A stretch of DNA of 64,000 nucleotides from Rhabditophanes sp. KR3021 (taxonomy: Eukaryota; Nematoda; Chromadorea; Rhabditida; Alloionematidae). Shown here piece by piece: positions 1-11,215 of the stretch. The stretch is from positions 2,046,001 through 2,110,000 of the forward strand of contig CAUJLY010000003.1 in NCBI GenBank assembly GCA_963281155.1, written 5' to 3'. Below the pieces are notes generated by a model that was not told where the DNA came from, did not search any database, and saw nothing but the letters and a program-made list of their open reading frames with translations. Position 1 is the first letter of the stretch. Every line of letters begins with the position of its first letter. Position numbers and translations under genes: made by a program.

Positions 1-1779
1 CTTCCTACCGAAGGATCCTTTTACATCCCCTTTTCAAATAAAGCTATTTGTTGCTTTTTAAATTAGACCCCCATTTTAATTAATGAATTTTGCCGCCCAT
101 ACACGGAACTACACAATTGCGAAGTACAAATTTACTCACTTTTCAAAATACAATCTTTGTGACACATCAAAAACATTGTAAAGTTTGTTTTGAATAATTA
201 TTTTAACCACATACTTTTCCACACTGATATGCTCTCTTTTTATCTACACGTTTCCATTTATTGTGAAGCATCGAAATATTAAACGGAAGCACTTTGACTT
301 TATGTTTTTGTTAATGACAAAATAAAAAACGAGAGAAAACTAATATAGTTGAAAATTAATAATTTAATTTAATTCATAATTCCCATAGTTATTATTTCCT
401 TCTCTTCTAGCAAGCTTTTGAGCTTTAATCTCTTATGACCGGCACATCACGTTCTGCATAATCTGCCTCAACATCCTTTCTTGGGCTTAAGTAAAAACGG
501 TAAGCTTAATTTCAATTTGATTTTAATAACAAAACGGACAAACTTTATTATCCTTTTACAATTTCAAAAAGTATGAATTGTTTTAGTACATGTCATAAAA
601 AATGTTTTTCAAAATTTATTGCCCATTTTTTTGGTCTATGAGATGTGCTTCCTGCGCATCGTGAGTTTTCTTTTATGTATTTATTATTTTCAAGATTGCG
701 TGATCAAGTTCCATTTTAATGGACATTTTTAAGATCTTTTCTAAAAAGCAATTAATTAAATTGTTTTTGAACAACTAGCCCTCAGAAATTCTAATAGGAA
801 CAAAATTCAACATGGTTATATGAGAGAGCTGAGTGAATGTCTTCATACGGACTTTAGCGTTGTTGATTTGCTTCAATAGTTGTGACTATTTCAAGAGCTT
901 GGCGAACCAGGCCTGCTGGGTTATACATTTGACATTGACAATCATTTAGTTGTACACATACAACATTTTATAACGCATTACATATTAACAGACACTAGTT
1001 ATGATAGTATGTACGTGTGTTCGATGAAGCAAAAACTTTTTGATTGCCATTAAACTAGTAGCCAAGTTCAAATCCATCAGGTAAAAGTTACACTTTGACA
1101 AAAAATCAAAAAACGTTACTACTACACGCTCCTCATTTATTCATAAACACTTGCATTTTTTATTTAAAATATTGTGGAAGATAATAGAAGTACAAACTAA
1201 GGGGTGGGTGTTTTTATTTGGACGGCACACAAAATGTTTATATGTGCTTTTTCTCCATTTGAATATATCCTTTTCCGCCGACACAGAGCGCCCCTTTTTT
1301 GATGCCATTTAAACATTGTTAGTTTGTTTCATGTGTATGTTAGTTGACTATAGTTCAGCTGCTGCCTTTTTTCCCAATTTTCTCTGCCTCAGTGTCTACT
1401 TTTATTCGTTTGGTACTTCTTTTTTGTAGCTTGGCAAATGCCAATACTTTATATTCTACTTTTGGCCATAAAAAATAAATGTTTTCCTTAAATAAATGAA
1501 GCCTTGATAGGAGTTAGCTTAGTGGACTTCATTTATAGGAATCCCTTGAAGTACCTTTCTAATCTATTAACCATATTATTAACTGTTGTTTAAATTATTA
1601 AAATGTAATATTATTAAAAATGGAGTTACTGTTCCTGTGTATTTGTGCACACTCACTGTATTTATGTACATTTAGTTTGTTGTGCTTTATTCAAATAGGC
1701 TTTGTTGGAGGAATAAAATTAGTATATGTAAGTATTTGTTTTATTTACAACAAAATCAAAATATTTGAGCTTACCAGGG

Positions 1780-1787
1780 TGACGTCA
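1780..1787. promoter_or_regulatory. Perfect CRE palindrome TGACGTCA
   Basis: Exact eight-base match to the CREB/ATF consensus, about 4 kb upstream of the ATF2-like gene at 5840. A second exact copy lies in that gene's first intron. Binding is inferred from the consensus only. Confidence 0.4.
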
Positions 1788-3570
1788 GGTTCCTCAGGCC
1801 TACACTAGCTACAACTATTTTTTACTATTTTTTGGTTAACCGAATATAATACTAAAAGTTATTTAAGTTGCGCACCATCATCTTACCCAAACTTCTTTTG
1901 TATATAGTAAATTTGTGACTTCTTCAATTTGTCTTAACTATTTTTTACAAACAAATAAATATACTAACAACAATTAACTATCTTTGAAAAAGATCGCACG
2001 AGTATTTGTGTGAATTTTGCTACATTAATATGTCAGTATTTTATGACTCGACGTAGTAATATTTAGTAATATTTAACAATATTTTAAATTCTTTAATAAT
2101 ATTTACCGTATCAATTGTTATTTACAGTTCGGTATTATTGAAGTTTCAAAGTTGTCAGCACCTGTGCCGTGATAGCATTCTTTGTTAGTCATTGCACACT
2201 ATTTCATAGAATGCCAAATGTTATTGTTATGAATTGTTACCAATTTTGAAAACTTCTAATATTTTCAAAAGTTCCCAACAAATTCAGTAATGTAGTTGCT
2301 ATCACGAGTCTTCAATGAATAAAACCATTTGAATAGCTTTTTTGTAGCAAGAAATTTAACGATCAGCTTTCTACCTCACCCTGAACATGCAATTTGTAAT
2401 TTGTACATTCGAGAGATGAGTCAAAAAACCTACTTACTGCAGATATACACAAATATTACACATTCACTCATATCTAAATTGACAAAAATATATTTCTACT
2501 ACACACATATTAACGACTCTTCCACAAACTTTTTCTTTCCGAAAAGAAGCTCGAAATGTCATGGGTCCAAAAGATGTAGACCGTTGCTCAGAGATAACAT
2601 TAATGATTACATTCACCTCATCTTACTATCACAATTTTTAAGACTAAGCAATTTGACAATTTTAGCACGAAGGCCGCATCTCCATCGTGTCCATTATAAA
2701 TATTTCAATTCATATGCGTACATGTGCATATAAATTTATAAGCCTAGTTAAAATGATATTCATCTACACCAAAAAATAGCGAGGACCCTCATTACCAGAT
2801 TTGGATGTGTTTCAATGAACTTTAAAAAAGAACTATATTTGCAAGGAGTGTGGATGTCTCTTCTTGACCAAACATTTATTAAAACTGCACTATTTAAATT
2901 GCGCCTTCTATTTCTTCACAAAACTTGCTCCTTCTTTTTCTTCACTTAACATCCTTTTTCAGCGAAGCTTACGTTTAATGCCAATTTGTTCTTCTACATA
3001 TTCCATACATTTTACACTATATTTGATACATACATATCATTACACTTATTACAATTTCAACATTGAATATTACTCACATTAATACATATTATCACATCTT
3101 TATCGGAAGGCAAAAAGTTTCATTGTATAAATTATTAATTGAATTTCGCATGCATACATTAGTACACTTGCCAACTCAACAGACATAGGCCTTCAAGGAC
3201 CACATATCTACACCGGCTTAAAATGTTAGTCTTACTTTTGGTGCGGCTAAAAAATCAACCCTTAAACGTGTAATCTTGACAACATTTTTTATTGGTGATA
3301 CCGCAAAAAATCTTTATTTATTGTGATACCAAAAGTATTGTTAGAGAGATGATTTCATTAATTGAAGTGAATGACGTACACTTTGAGATTTAGCATCGCT
3401 CAAAGATAACGCACAAAATGTAAAAGTTAACACGATTAGATAAGGATTCTTTGAGTCAAATTCACCATCTAAATCATATACTTCTTACACAAATACGTTC
3501 TATACCGGGCTTCTTTGGTTTTTGTTCCGGTGTAAAAGCTAATAATAGGCAAATTTAAATCACTGAAGAC

Positions 3571-3650
3571 CTAACTTAAACTAGTTCAAACTATTTCTAA
3601 CTATTTCAAACTAAATTAAACTGAATTAAACTAAATTAAACTAATTTAAA
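3571..3650. repeat. Eight tandem 10-bp units (CTAAATTAAA type)
   Basis: Eight consecutive units of exactly 10 bp, each beginning CT and mostly ending AAA (for example CTAGTTCAAA, CTAAATTAAA, CTGAATTAAA). A 10-bp period puts the A/T tracts nearly in phase with the helix, which is compatible with curved DNA. Confidence 0.8.
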
Positions 3651-4385
3651 TCCGCGAATTGTTTTATAATTTATGTTTTGCTGATTGATTAATGTATTAT
3701 GGTTGTGTACGTGATCTATCAAATCACACAAATACAATTTCGACAAATATGATATAAACTTGCATCTAGTTGATGGTAAAAGTAATTTGACAATGATCAC
3801 TACATAGTGTTGCTTAAAATGATCAGAAGGCGCGTCTGCATGATGCATCATATACTCATTCCAACATCACTAACACACATACTGAAGATGATAACGAGAC
3901 TTATATGTACAAGATATGATTGGGGATGATGATTAAATAAAAAATTCCCCATATCACTATCGTCAACTCATTCTTTGTACGTCTTTTGTTAATGTAATAC
4001 TTATTTATTGCCACTATGGTTTCCGCATATTAACCTTTGTATGTTGATTATATGTTGACTATGTGATGATAATACGTTAATTATATAATAATATGTTAAT
4101 AACTATTTAAGGTGTTGATCGAAAATGACAACAAAAATGATTGCTCTGAGGTCAATTTATGAAAAAATAACTATTTATTTACTTTCAAATTAAGAATTAA
4201 AGTATTATTTTAATGTACATTTGTACACAACCGACCATCATAGTAAGTAATATTAGTTCTTGTAGTAGCTTTGCGCTTAGCTCTCTGATTTCCATTAAAA
4301 AGGTTTGGTGTGTGATGTGGGTTGTGAAATAGGAGCATTAATGGGGTAAGCATAACAAACTTCTTTTTTGGCGTTGGCGCAGACT

Positions 4386-4425
4386 TGAAAATATGTAAAA
4401 AAATATGTAAAAAATATGTAAAAAT
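4386..4425. repeat. Short AAAATATGTAAA-type tandem repeat
   Basis: Three to four imperfect copies of an AATATGTAAAA unit with varying A-tract length. It is a simple AT-rich repeat with no associated gene. Confidence 0.6.
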
Positions 4426-5839
4426 ATATATACTTACGTACATGTTTGGGGGCAATAAAAAGAGCACAGAGGAATTGGGATGAATGGAAATGTGCATTAT
4501 GTTTGATGTCGAGAAAGTAGGGATGGTTTTAAATATATAATTTTTTAGTAACAAATCACAACATTTTTTAAAAATAAAAAGATACATCATTGAAAGGAGT
4601 GATGTAAATTTTAATTAGGCAAATGAAACTTTTTGCAAAATTCTCGAATAGTAAAATAGTCTAGAATACTTCATCTATTGTTTGTATTCATCAGTTTAAC
4701 CCACTTGATTGGATATGTTGTCAATTTCTTTGTTACCAATTATTTTCTAAATATTTATAAGTTTGTACGCATAATTTGTAACAATTAGTTTTTGATTGAA
4801 ATTAGTATATGTATGGAGACTTTCAAAAATCAGCAACAAAATGATTTAATAGAAGTAGATTTGATCGTTGTCTCTTTAAGTAAGTAACTTTGATCAGTTT
4901 ATTCATTCAACGCATATGTATATAGTATTCGTCGGGTACTTTTATATTCTTTTCTTCTTTTCATTTGAATGTAAATAAATTGCACTGTGAATCGATTTCT
5001 ATTTTTTATTTGTTTCAGCAAGCCTGTCAATATAAGCTATTAAATATATTACAACTTTAGGTGGGTGCGCGGTGAGATGCTTAAACTAACTGAGTTTAAC
5101 AAATTACCAAACTCACCAAATTTATTAAATTACCGGTGTAAGTTTAATTATGTATCTTTCATTTACACTCGGTAATGAAGGAGATTAGGTGTCGTCGGTG
5201 TGTAACTTTTTTTATTTCCTTATCAGTTTCCCTTTCTCATAAACTGAATAGATGTGTCTCTTATCATACAGTTTTTGTGGCTGATGACATGAGCCAAGAC
5301 ACCACTTAACAGATCATCATAATGTGACGTACAATTTAATTATTATTTGAAGAAGAAGGATTTAAAAAATATTCCGTTTGAATATTAAATTTGACGAGAA
5401 TGAGCACCTTGAACCCCGATAATCTTTCTATCCCAACAACATTTTTGCGAACTTTCCACACTTAATCTATTAATTTAAAATATTGCGATTTTTAATTAAA
5501 CTAATAGCTATCATCAAATTAATTTTATCTATCTTCACATTTAGAAATGAATTTTAGATCTTAAATTTTGACATAGTGCATAAACTTATATTATATATTT
5601 CATACTATACTGTGGAATTTGCTCATCATCTCAACTGTCAAAATAAGAAGCAAAAAAGCAGACTAAATTTATTACCAAAAGTATCTACAACTTTAAACAA
5701 AATTATATATCCTTTTAAAGTTGTCAAAAGAAGCTCATACCATTCAAATTAACTTTAAACTAGGCGGTGAAGCCATTACTGCTCGATAAATATTGAAGAA
5801 TCATTTGATAGTCCGATACTGTAAATATTATTTGTAAAA

Positions 5840-7892
5840 ATGTCGTTGCAAGAAGCTATTGCTAAGGCTAAAGTAAGTTATTTTGTGACGTCATTATCAT
5901 TTTACGATAATTCTAGATGAACCATAGTATGGTGAACCACACCATGATCAAAGAAGTCGTCAGTTTGGAAACCCCTAAATTGTTCGAAGGTCTCAGTCCA
6001 GGTCTTAGTTTAGGTGGGCCCAGCTTTTCCGGGATGTATACTTCAGGCTTCAACTTAAGTCCCACCGCAACAGCCGACCTCTTTCAAAAGGCAAAAAACT
6101 GCAATCCCTTTGAATTAGAATTCCACGAGGTAGTTGTTTTGAGTAAAATTAGTTATGATGTAAAATATCAACTAATTGATATAAAACACCTTTATAAGTG
6201 AAGCAAATTTCATTTTTAAACATAAATAGACACAATTTTAACATTATTAAACAGGTACGGATTTTTTAGGCAAATCAAATTAGAAAAGGAAACAACGTCC
6301 ATGATAAGATGGACCACAAAAATCTACTCCCGCTTCATAACTCCCTGTCATATTCTCCAGGCGTAAATTACCTGAGAAACCAAAATAATAATTCAGATTT
6401 GTCACCTAGTTTAATGAGTGCACTTAATTTTCTCAGAGACATGTCTGATTCAAGTTCATATAACACACAAGCCCACGCCAACAACTACAGCAAATTAACA
6501 CAATCATTAATTGAACACAGCGCAATGCAGCAGTCAATACTAGATTCCTCAATGATACCTAAGACAGCCGACATCGTCGAACAGTTTCTCGACTATGACA
6601 TAAAGAATAATTCAAAGAACTTCGTCAATTTACATGGGCCATCTTCTTCCTCATTCCAAAATACCAACGTCAACCATTTGAACCAACCCATCCCGTCAAT
6701 AAATACTTCTTCTGCAGCCCTAAGTTCGATATCAATGCCAAACCTGAATAATGGCCAGGGTAGTACAACAACCGTAAGCAAGACATCTCCAAAAATTGTA
6801 TTCCCCCTAAATCATATCAATGGTGGTCATATCAATTCATCTAATGATGTCACCTCTTCCGTAGCTAAGCTTCAAAACAGCCTAAACGTGAGGCCGGCAA
6901 CCATTACAGTTTCGCCCAAATCTAATAATAACAATGTGCACCAGGACAATGACCATTTAGGCAAGAACTTGATGACGCTACAACCTAGTCAAAACCACCA
7001 ACACAATATTAAAACTGAGGAAGGCATCAGTCAAAGAGATGTCTCTTCTTCCTTTTCAAGTTTATCTAACGCTCCAGCTTCCCAAAGTGAATACTACCCG
7101 CTTTCTGTAAATTCAGACAAATCTGAAAAATCTTCCTCGTCTATGTCTTCCAATTCCAATAGCTTTATCAATGGTGGTAGTAATCAGCAGAATAGAGGAG
7201 ATAATTCATCTGTGGCACCAGCTCCAAGGGGCCGTGGTCGTAGGTCGACCACATCCGACATGCCTCCAGATGAGCGCCGAAACACAATCCTTGAGAGAAA
7301 CAAAGCAGCAGCCGTCCGCTATCGTAAACGCAAAAAGGAAGAGCATGACGACATGATGTCTAAGGTAACTAATCTTTGACTAATCAAAAATTATATATTG
7401 CAAATGATAAACATGAAGGAAATATTAATATTTCACAATGCACTCTGAATGCCCACATTTTCAAAAATCACTTGGTATTAACAGAGCAGCATCTGTGTTT
7501 TTTGAAGATCCAAGTCTTTTATCAAATTGAGAAGGGCTTACCGGAGTCGGCATTGGTAATTTGACGAGGAAGAGCATCAGTCAGAGTCGTCTCGATCTAT
7601 CTTTACTAAATACACGTTTAATAACAAAAATTAACTACTGATTTCACCTTAATTTACGATGTTTTAGGTAAACGTGATAGAAACGGAAAAATCCACCATG
7701 ATATCCAAGCTAAATTCGCTGACAAGAGAAGTAGACAACTTAAAGGCACTACTAAACGCAAGAGATGCCCAATGTCATTGCAGAGCCCGAACGATTGGCA
7801 ACTCAATGAATCACAATGTAAATCTGGATCACCTCGTTAATACATACAACCAATTAAACGCTGCATCAAGCCAACACCACAACGGCTGCTAA
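5840..7892 (+). CDS. atf-7: ATF2/ATF7-like bZIP transcription factor
   Basis: Four exons (5840-5872, 5917-6129, 6270-7364, 7668-7892) give about 521 residues. The C-terminal bZIP is clear: the basic region carries [18 protein letters not shown], followed by a leucine zipper split by the last intron and a tail with the [13 protein letters not shown] pattern typical of the ATF2/ATF7/CREB5 group. An N-terminal segment around residues 50-80 ([10 protein letters not shown], then FELEFHE) resembles the phospho-acceptor activation region of ATF2. No C2H2 zinc finger is visible. The middle is Asn/Ser-rich and probably disordered. The family binds CRE sites as dimers and acts downstream of p38/JNK stress MAP kinases. 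Intron 1 is only 44 bp and contains an exact CRE. The start at 5840 is the first in-frame ATG; ATG 5917, right after a TTCTAG acceptor, could be used in an alternative transcript. AATAAA lies at 8140. Confidence 0.9.
5886..5893. promoter_or_regulatory. Perfect CRE palindrome in intron 1 of the ATF-like gene
   Basis: TGACGTCA, the full CREB/ATF palindrome, lies inside the 44-bp first intron of a gene whose product should bind this sequence. Autoregulation is an inference. Confidence 0.5.
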
Positions 7893-8132
7893 ACATTCAC
7901 ATTAACTTCTTCTAAACAATCAAACAACCTTCAAAATGATTCCTCAAGTTTTAAGATTCGGAAATTTTTATTTTATATTATTTAATCGTTTACATACCAT
8001 TTTTACTTTTTTATTACATCACCAGTCAGAAAAACAAAAATAATAAGTAACACCTGTGTGGAAAGAATGAACTTAAAGTTGTAAATACTCTTTGTAGAAA
8101 TTTTATATTATGTGATATGAGTAGAATATATG

Positions 8133-8145
8133 TTTATTGAATAAA
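8133..8145. terminator. Bidirectional polyadenylation signal
   Basis: TTTATTGAATAAA provides AATAAA on the plus strand (8140-8145, for the bZIP gene) and on the minus strand (8133-8138, for the PDZ gene). The two convergent reading frames stop at 7892 and 8168, so both 3' ends map here. Confidence 0.7.
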
Positions 8146-8167
8146 TTTTTGTTATTTAAAGTGCTTT

Positions 8168-8570
8168 TTAATGAGCTCTGGCAATGAGAATATTTAAGAT
8201 GGGGTATTTTTTAATATAACGAACAGCTTTTTCATGCGTTATCATTGTAAAGTCATGACCATTGACCTGGAGTACTTTGTCGTGTTTGAGGAGACCGGCT
8301 TTTTCAGCAGGTGAAGCGGGGTCAATTGCTGTAATGTAAACTCCCTAAATGCAAATTAATAACCAGCTAATTAAGAAAGGCGCTTACATTGTCTGGATAT
8401 TTATATGGAGCGAGATTGGGATCTTGGTCTATACCTCCACCGACTCGTAATCCAACTTTATACAAAATTTCTCCGCTTTCCCCTTTAATTAATTCTTTCT
8501 TCAGTTGAACAGCAATAGACAAACATTCCAGTGGTTGCCCAGGAACATGGCAAAATGCCGTAGTATCCAT
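8168..8570 (-). CDS. TAX1BP3: TAX1BP3/TIP-1-like single-PDZ protein
   Basis: Two exons (8388-8570 and 8168-8344, 43-bp intron) encode 119 residues, close to the 124 of vertebrate TIP-1. The protein is essentially one PDZ domain. The family hallmark GGGIDQDP is present around residues 44-51, and the second half carries the AEKAGLLKHDKVLQVNG and THEKA motifs. TIP-1 proteins bind C-terminal PDZ ligands and act as competitive scaffolds, since they have no other domain, in contexts such as Rho signalling and beta-catenin binding. The start is the ATG at 8570; a frame extension further upstream has only a TTG. The gene converges on the bZIP gene and shares its compact poly(A) region. Confidence 0.93.
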
Positions 8571-9160
8571 AGTATACAATTAAAAACTCCTAATAATTAA
8601 AAGTGCTATAATTGTTTGTATAGTTTATGTAAAGTTTATGTATAGTTTACCAACCAAGAGATCAATAACATTTAATTGTAAATGTGAATGTTCATAGTCT
8701 TGTTGTAGATAACGAAAGGCCGTTGATAGTATAAATGGTGTGTTAAACCTTTAAATAGATGTGTCAACACAACTATTTTAAGGAATTTGATCAGTCATTG
8801 GCAGATGATTCATTTCATCTTTTTGTCTATTTTGTCTACAATGAAACATAGTTTGAAGATGACCATTAATTCATTTAAACAATTAGAATATGTTCTTTTC
8901 ATTGTGAAGTTAAATTAATCCAAATGGGTCATTTCTTACAAAATAAATACACATGATTTTTTAATTAATAAAACATTTATTTTTGGTTAATGTGAACCCT
9001 TTACATAAACATAATTTTTTACCTCCAATATTATATAATTTGCACATGTAATTGCCATTTATCAGCAGCTGAAAAGTATAATTTATTGACAGATGAAGGT
9101 AACATAAACCACTATTACAAGTTATCCATTTTTTAAGTTTATCAAAATGTATCTAAACAA
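8571..9160. other. Non-coding interval
   Basis: AT-rich sequence with no open frame of note. A short near-repeat, TAGTTTATGTAAAGTTTATG, lies near 8620-8650. It presumably includes the promoter of the PDZ gene. Confidence 0.6.
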
Positions 9161-10020
9161 ATGTTTAACCAATTACAAATCTTAGTTAAACCTGATATCG
9201 GTGCAAAGAGATTAAATGTTCAAAAACAAACATGGCTTCCCCGACCCAACAAATATCTACATTTTCAAACCGGAACACGTACTTTAAAAGGTAAGAAGAT
9301 ATCTGGTTTCTTTCAGAGATGTTATGAGGAATGTATTTATTCAATCACAAGCTAAGGAAGTACATTTTTATGATTGGTTTTTGGTTGGAGATGATTTAGT
9401 TATATTATGATAGAGAATTTAAGCCTAATGCCCAAGATCCTTATGACGCGTTAGCTTATGGCTTTAGGGAAAAGGCTATTAGCCATAATCCTAATATAGC
9501 CCTTCTAAGTTACGGAAGCAATGTTGTCACTAAACGGACTTGTTGCAATTTGTAAAGGGGTTGATTCCAATATCTGGCCAGTGCAAGAGCTGGAGATAAT
9601 GATTTTCATTTTGCTAAATGTTTTGAACGGGTAGGAATGAAACATGAATATTCGAGGGAAAGAAAAGGAATTATAAAATCTTATCTGCACTGAATAGATA
9701 AAAAATGAAGATTTTGAATGATTGGGTCGTTAAATGACAAAAACAAGATTAAAAAATTTGCCCGCGTATTTGTTATCTTGCCATAATGCTGGGATAAGAT
9801 CTGTGGAATAAGATTCTACATTAAAATATATCTTAGGGAGACTCAATGTTTGTAATGGGATATTTTTTATATCATGCAACAGTGATCAGTAATAATGATT
9901 CAACTTCATTCAAGAGTATTATGTCAAAACAATTAACTACAGATCCAATTAAGAAAGACTACTTAAATGAAATTTAAAAATTATCTGGAATGTATGTGGG
10001 AGATCGACCTGGTTGTATGA
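9161..10020 (+). pseudogene. Decayed protein-coding stretch, family not recognised
   Basis: A run of protein-like sequence broken by frame changes. An ATG at 9161 opens about 43 residues up to a GTAAG donor near 9290. Joining to an AG two bases past the obvious TTTCAG keeps the frame open (DVMRNVFIQSQAKEV...), but a one-base shift near 9400 is needed to continue into YDREFKPNAQDPYDALAYGF. Further shifts near 9510 and 9580 are needed to read LNGLVAICKGVDSNIWP and then AGDNDFHFAKCFERVGM. Between 9700 and 10020 more fragments (DSMFVMGYFLYHATVIS, LSGMYVGDRPGCMKNN) contain stops. Because it keeps an intron-like gap it is probably not a processed retrocopy. I do not recognise the family. A heavily mis-assembled live gene is the alternative. 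Confidence 0.45.
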
Positions 10021-10318
10021 AAAATAACAAATAATTTTTAAAAAGTGAATAAAGTAGAAATGTGATAAAAAATTTATTAATTAAAAAGATAAAATGACAG
10101 TGTTTAAGAGTTGTTTAAAATAAATTAAAATTTCGTGGAAATGAAGTATAAATAACCAATTTCCCTGTTAAGGATTATCAGCTTTTTCATAATTCATAAA
10201 TAACTTTGATTTATAATTGATTAAGAAGCTAGTTTTATAATACATTAGGAATTCAGTTTAATATATTTGAGAAGCAGCTTAGTTATATAATTGAGTAGGA
10301 AGTTAGTTTTAAAGTTCA

Positions 10319-11017
10319 TTAGTATCTTGATCTTCGATAATCATCCGGGCTTTTGCGCCTTTCGAAGCGATTACTATCCCGTCTATTGCCTCTATGTGAA
10401 CTGTTTTGCCGAAAACTCTCCCCCTCCTTGCTTCTTTCTCGGCTTCTATGCCTCCCTCTTTCAGGTTCCCTAACTCTGCTTATAACAAATTTGGAATCCC
10501 TTTTTAAAGGACTGGAAAAATGTTCAACTTTCTTTTCCTCCAAAGGTTTGATGCAAACTTCTATCCAATTACCAATTTCAAACCTTGTACTACTGAGTTT
10601 AACTTTCCCATCGTCAATCTCTTCCGTATGAGTTGAATTAGTGGTGCCAATGTTAAGCCCATCAAATGATTTAAGTTCAGAATCAAATTTGATTATCCTA
10701 AATTCCAATTGACAGGCTCTTTTAAATAAATTTCTTCTCAAGTCCATTATCTCCTTTGTCAATTCAAATAGGGTACAGTCAAACCTAATAGATCAAGTCA
10801 TTTAATTATAAACTATAAAGTAGTTATAACCTACCATGTTTGGTATTCTATACAATCTTCTGGATAGTCTTTAAACCGGTACTTTTTAATTTGATGTGGT
10901 TGTTTCTCCACAATAAATATTTTGATTAAAAAGGGACATATCTAAAGGAAGTAATAAAAAACTAATACTCAATTAATTTACCTTTTCTCTGTCTAACTGT
11001 TCGGGAGCTACAGCCAT
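10319..11017 (-). CDS. SAP18: SAP18 (Sin3-associated / ASAP complex subunit)
   Basis: Three exons (10982-11017, 10835-10941, 10319-10784) give about 202 residues. The SAP18 ubiquitin-like fold is supported by LDREKICPFLIKIF near the start, the YQTWFDCTLFELTKEIMDLR segment and the RFEIGNWIEVCIKP block, which match the human protein in order. SAP18 works with Acinus and RNPS1 in the nuclear ASAP complex linked to exon junctions and splicing, and associates with Sin3-HDAC. The oddity is the tail: vertebrate SAP18 ends soon after the last core strand (153 residues), but here about 45 more residues rich in Arg, Ser and Glu follow (RERGRHRSRERS). The gene is divergent from the fsn-1 gene, with 198 bp between the two ATGs. 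Confidence 0.9.
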
Positions 11018-11215
11018 AATTAAAAAAACAAAACTAATCTGTAATAATGTAACTTATTACGATTTAATTAATTAGCAATAAGCTTTTGCATATATAGTAT
11101 ACAGGCTACCAATGTCATCATCTCATAGCGAATGAAGACAATGGCAAAAAGGCCAATAAAAGAGTTATTGACAGAATGTATTGAATAAGCAGTGTATAGT
11201 ATTAATAGCATAATT
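11018..11215. promoter_or_regulatory. Bidirectional promoter region, SAP18 / fsn-1
   Basis: Only 198 bp separate the SAP18 start codon (minus) from the fsn-1 start codon (plus), so both 5' UTRs and promoters must lie here. It is AT-rich; TATATAG lies near 11092-11098. No specific factor site was assigned. Confidence 0.5.

Larger units (their letters stand above)
1..5839. other. Gene-poor upstream region
   Basis: No convincing coding exon was found in these 5.8 kb. The longer open stretches (for example around 2330-2730 and 4210-4590) lack a proper ATG, have no family signature and look like AT-rich chance frames. The region holds an exact CRE palindrome TGACGTCA at 1780-1787, a 10-bp tandem repeat at 3571-3650 and a small AAAATATGTAAA-type repeat near 4386-4425. 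It probably contains the promoter, and possibly 5' UTR exons, of the bZIP gene that starts at 5840. Confidence 0.6.

Noticed and set aside
1050..1085. Possible tRNA B-box (AGTTCAAATCC)
   Set aside because: No A-box at the right distance and no cloverleaf could be folded around it.
2329..2733. 134-codon open frame on the plus strand
   Set aside because: Begins with TTG, not ATG; composition follows the local AT-rich sequence; no splice or family support.
4210..4590. 126-codon open frame on the minus strand
   Set aside because: Runs over a simple AAATATGTAAA repeat and a Lys/Phe-rich composition; looks like chance.
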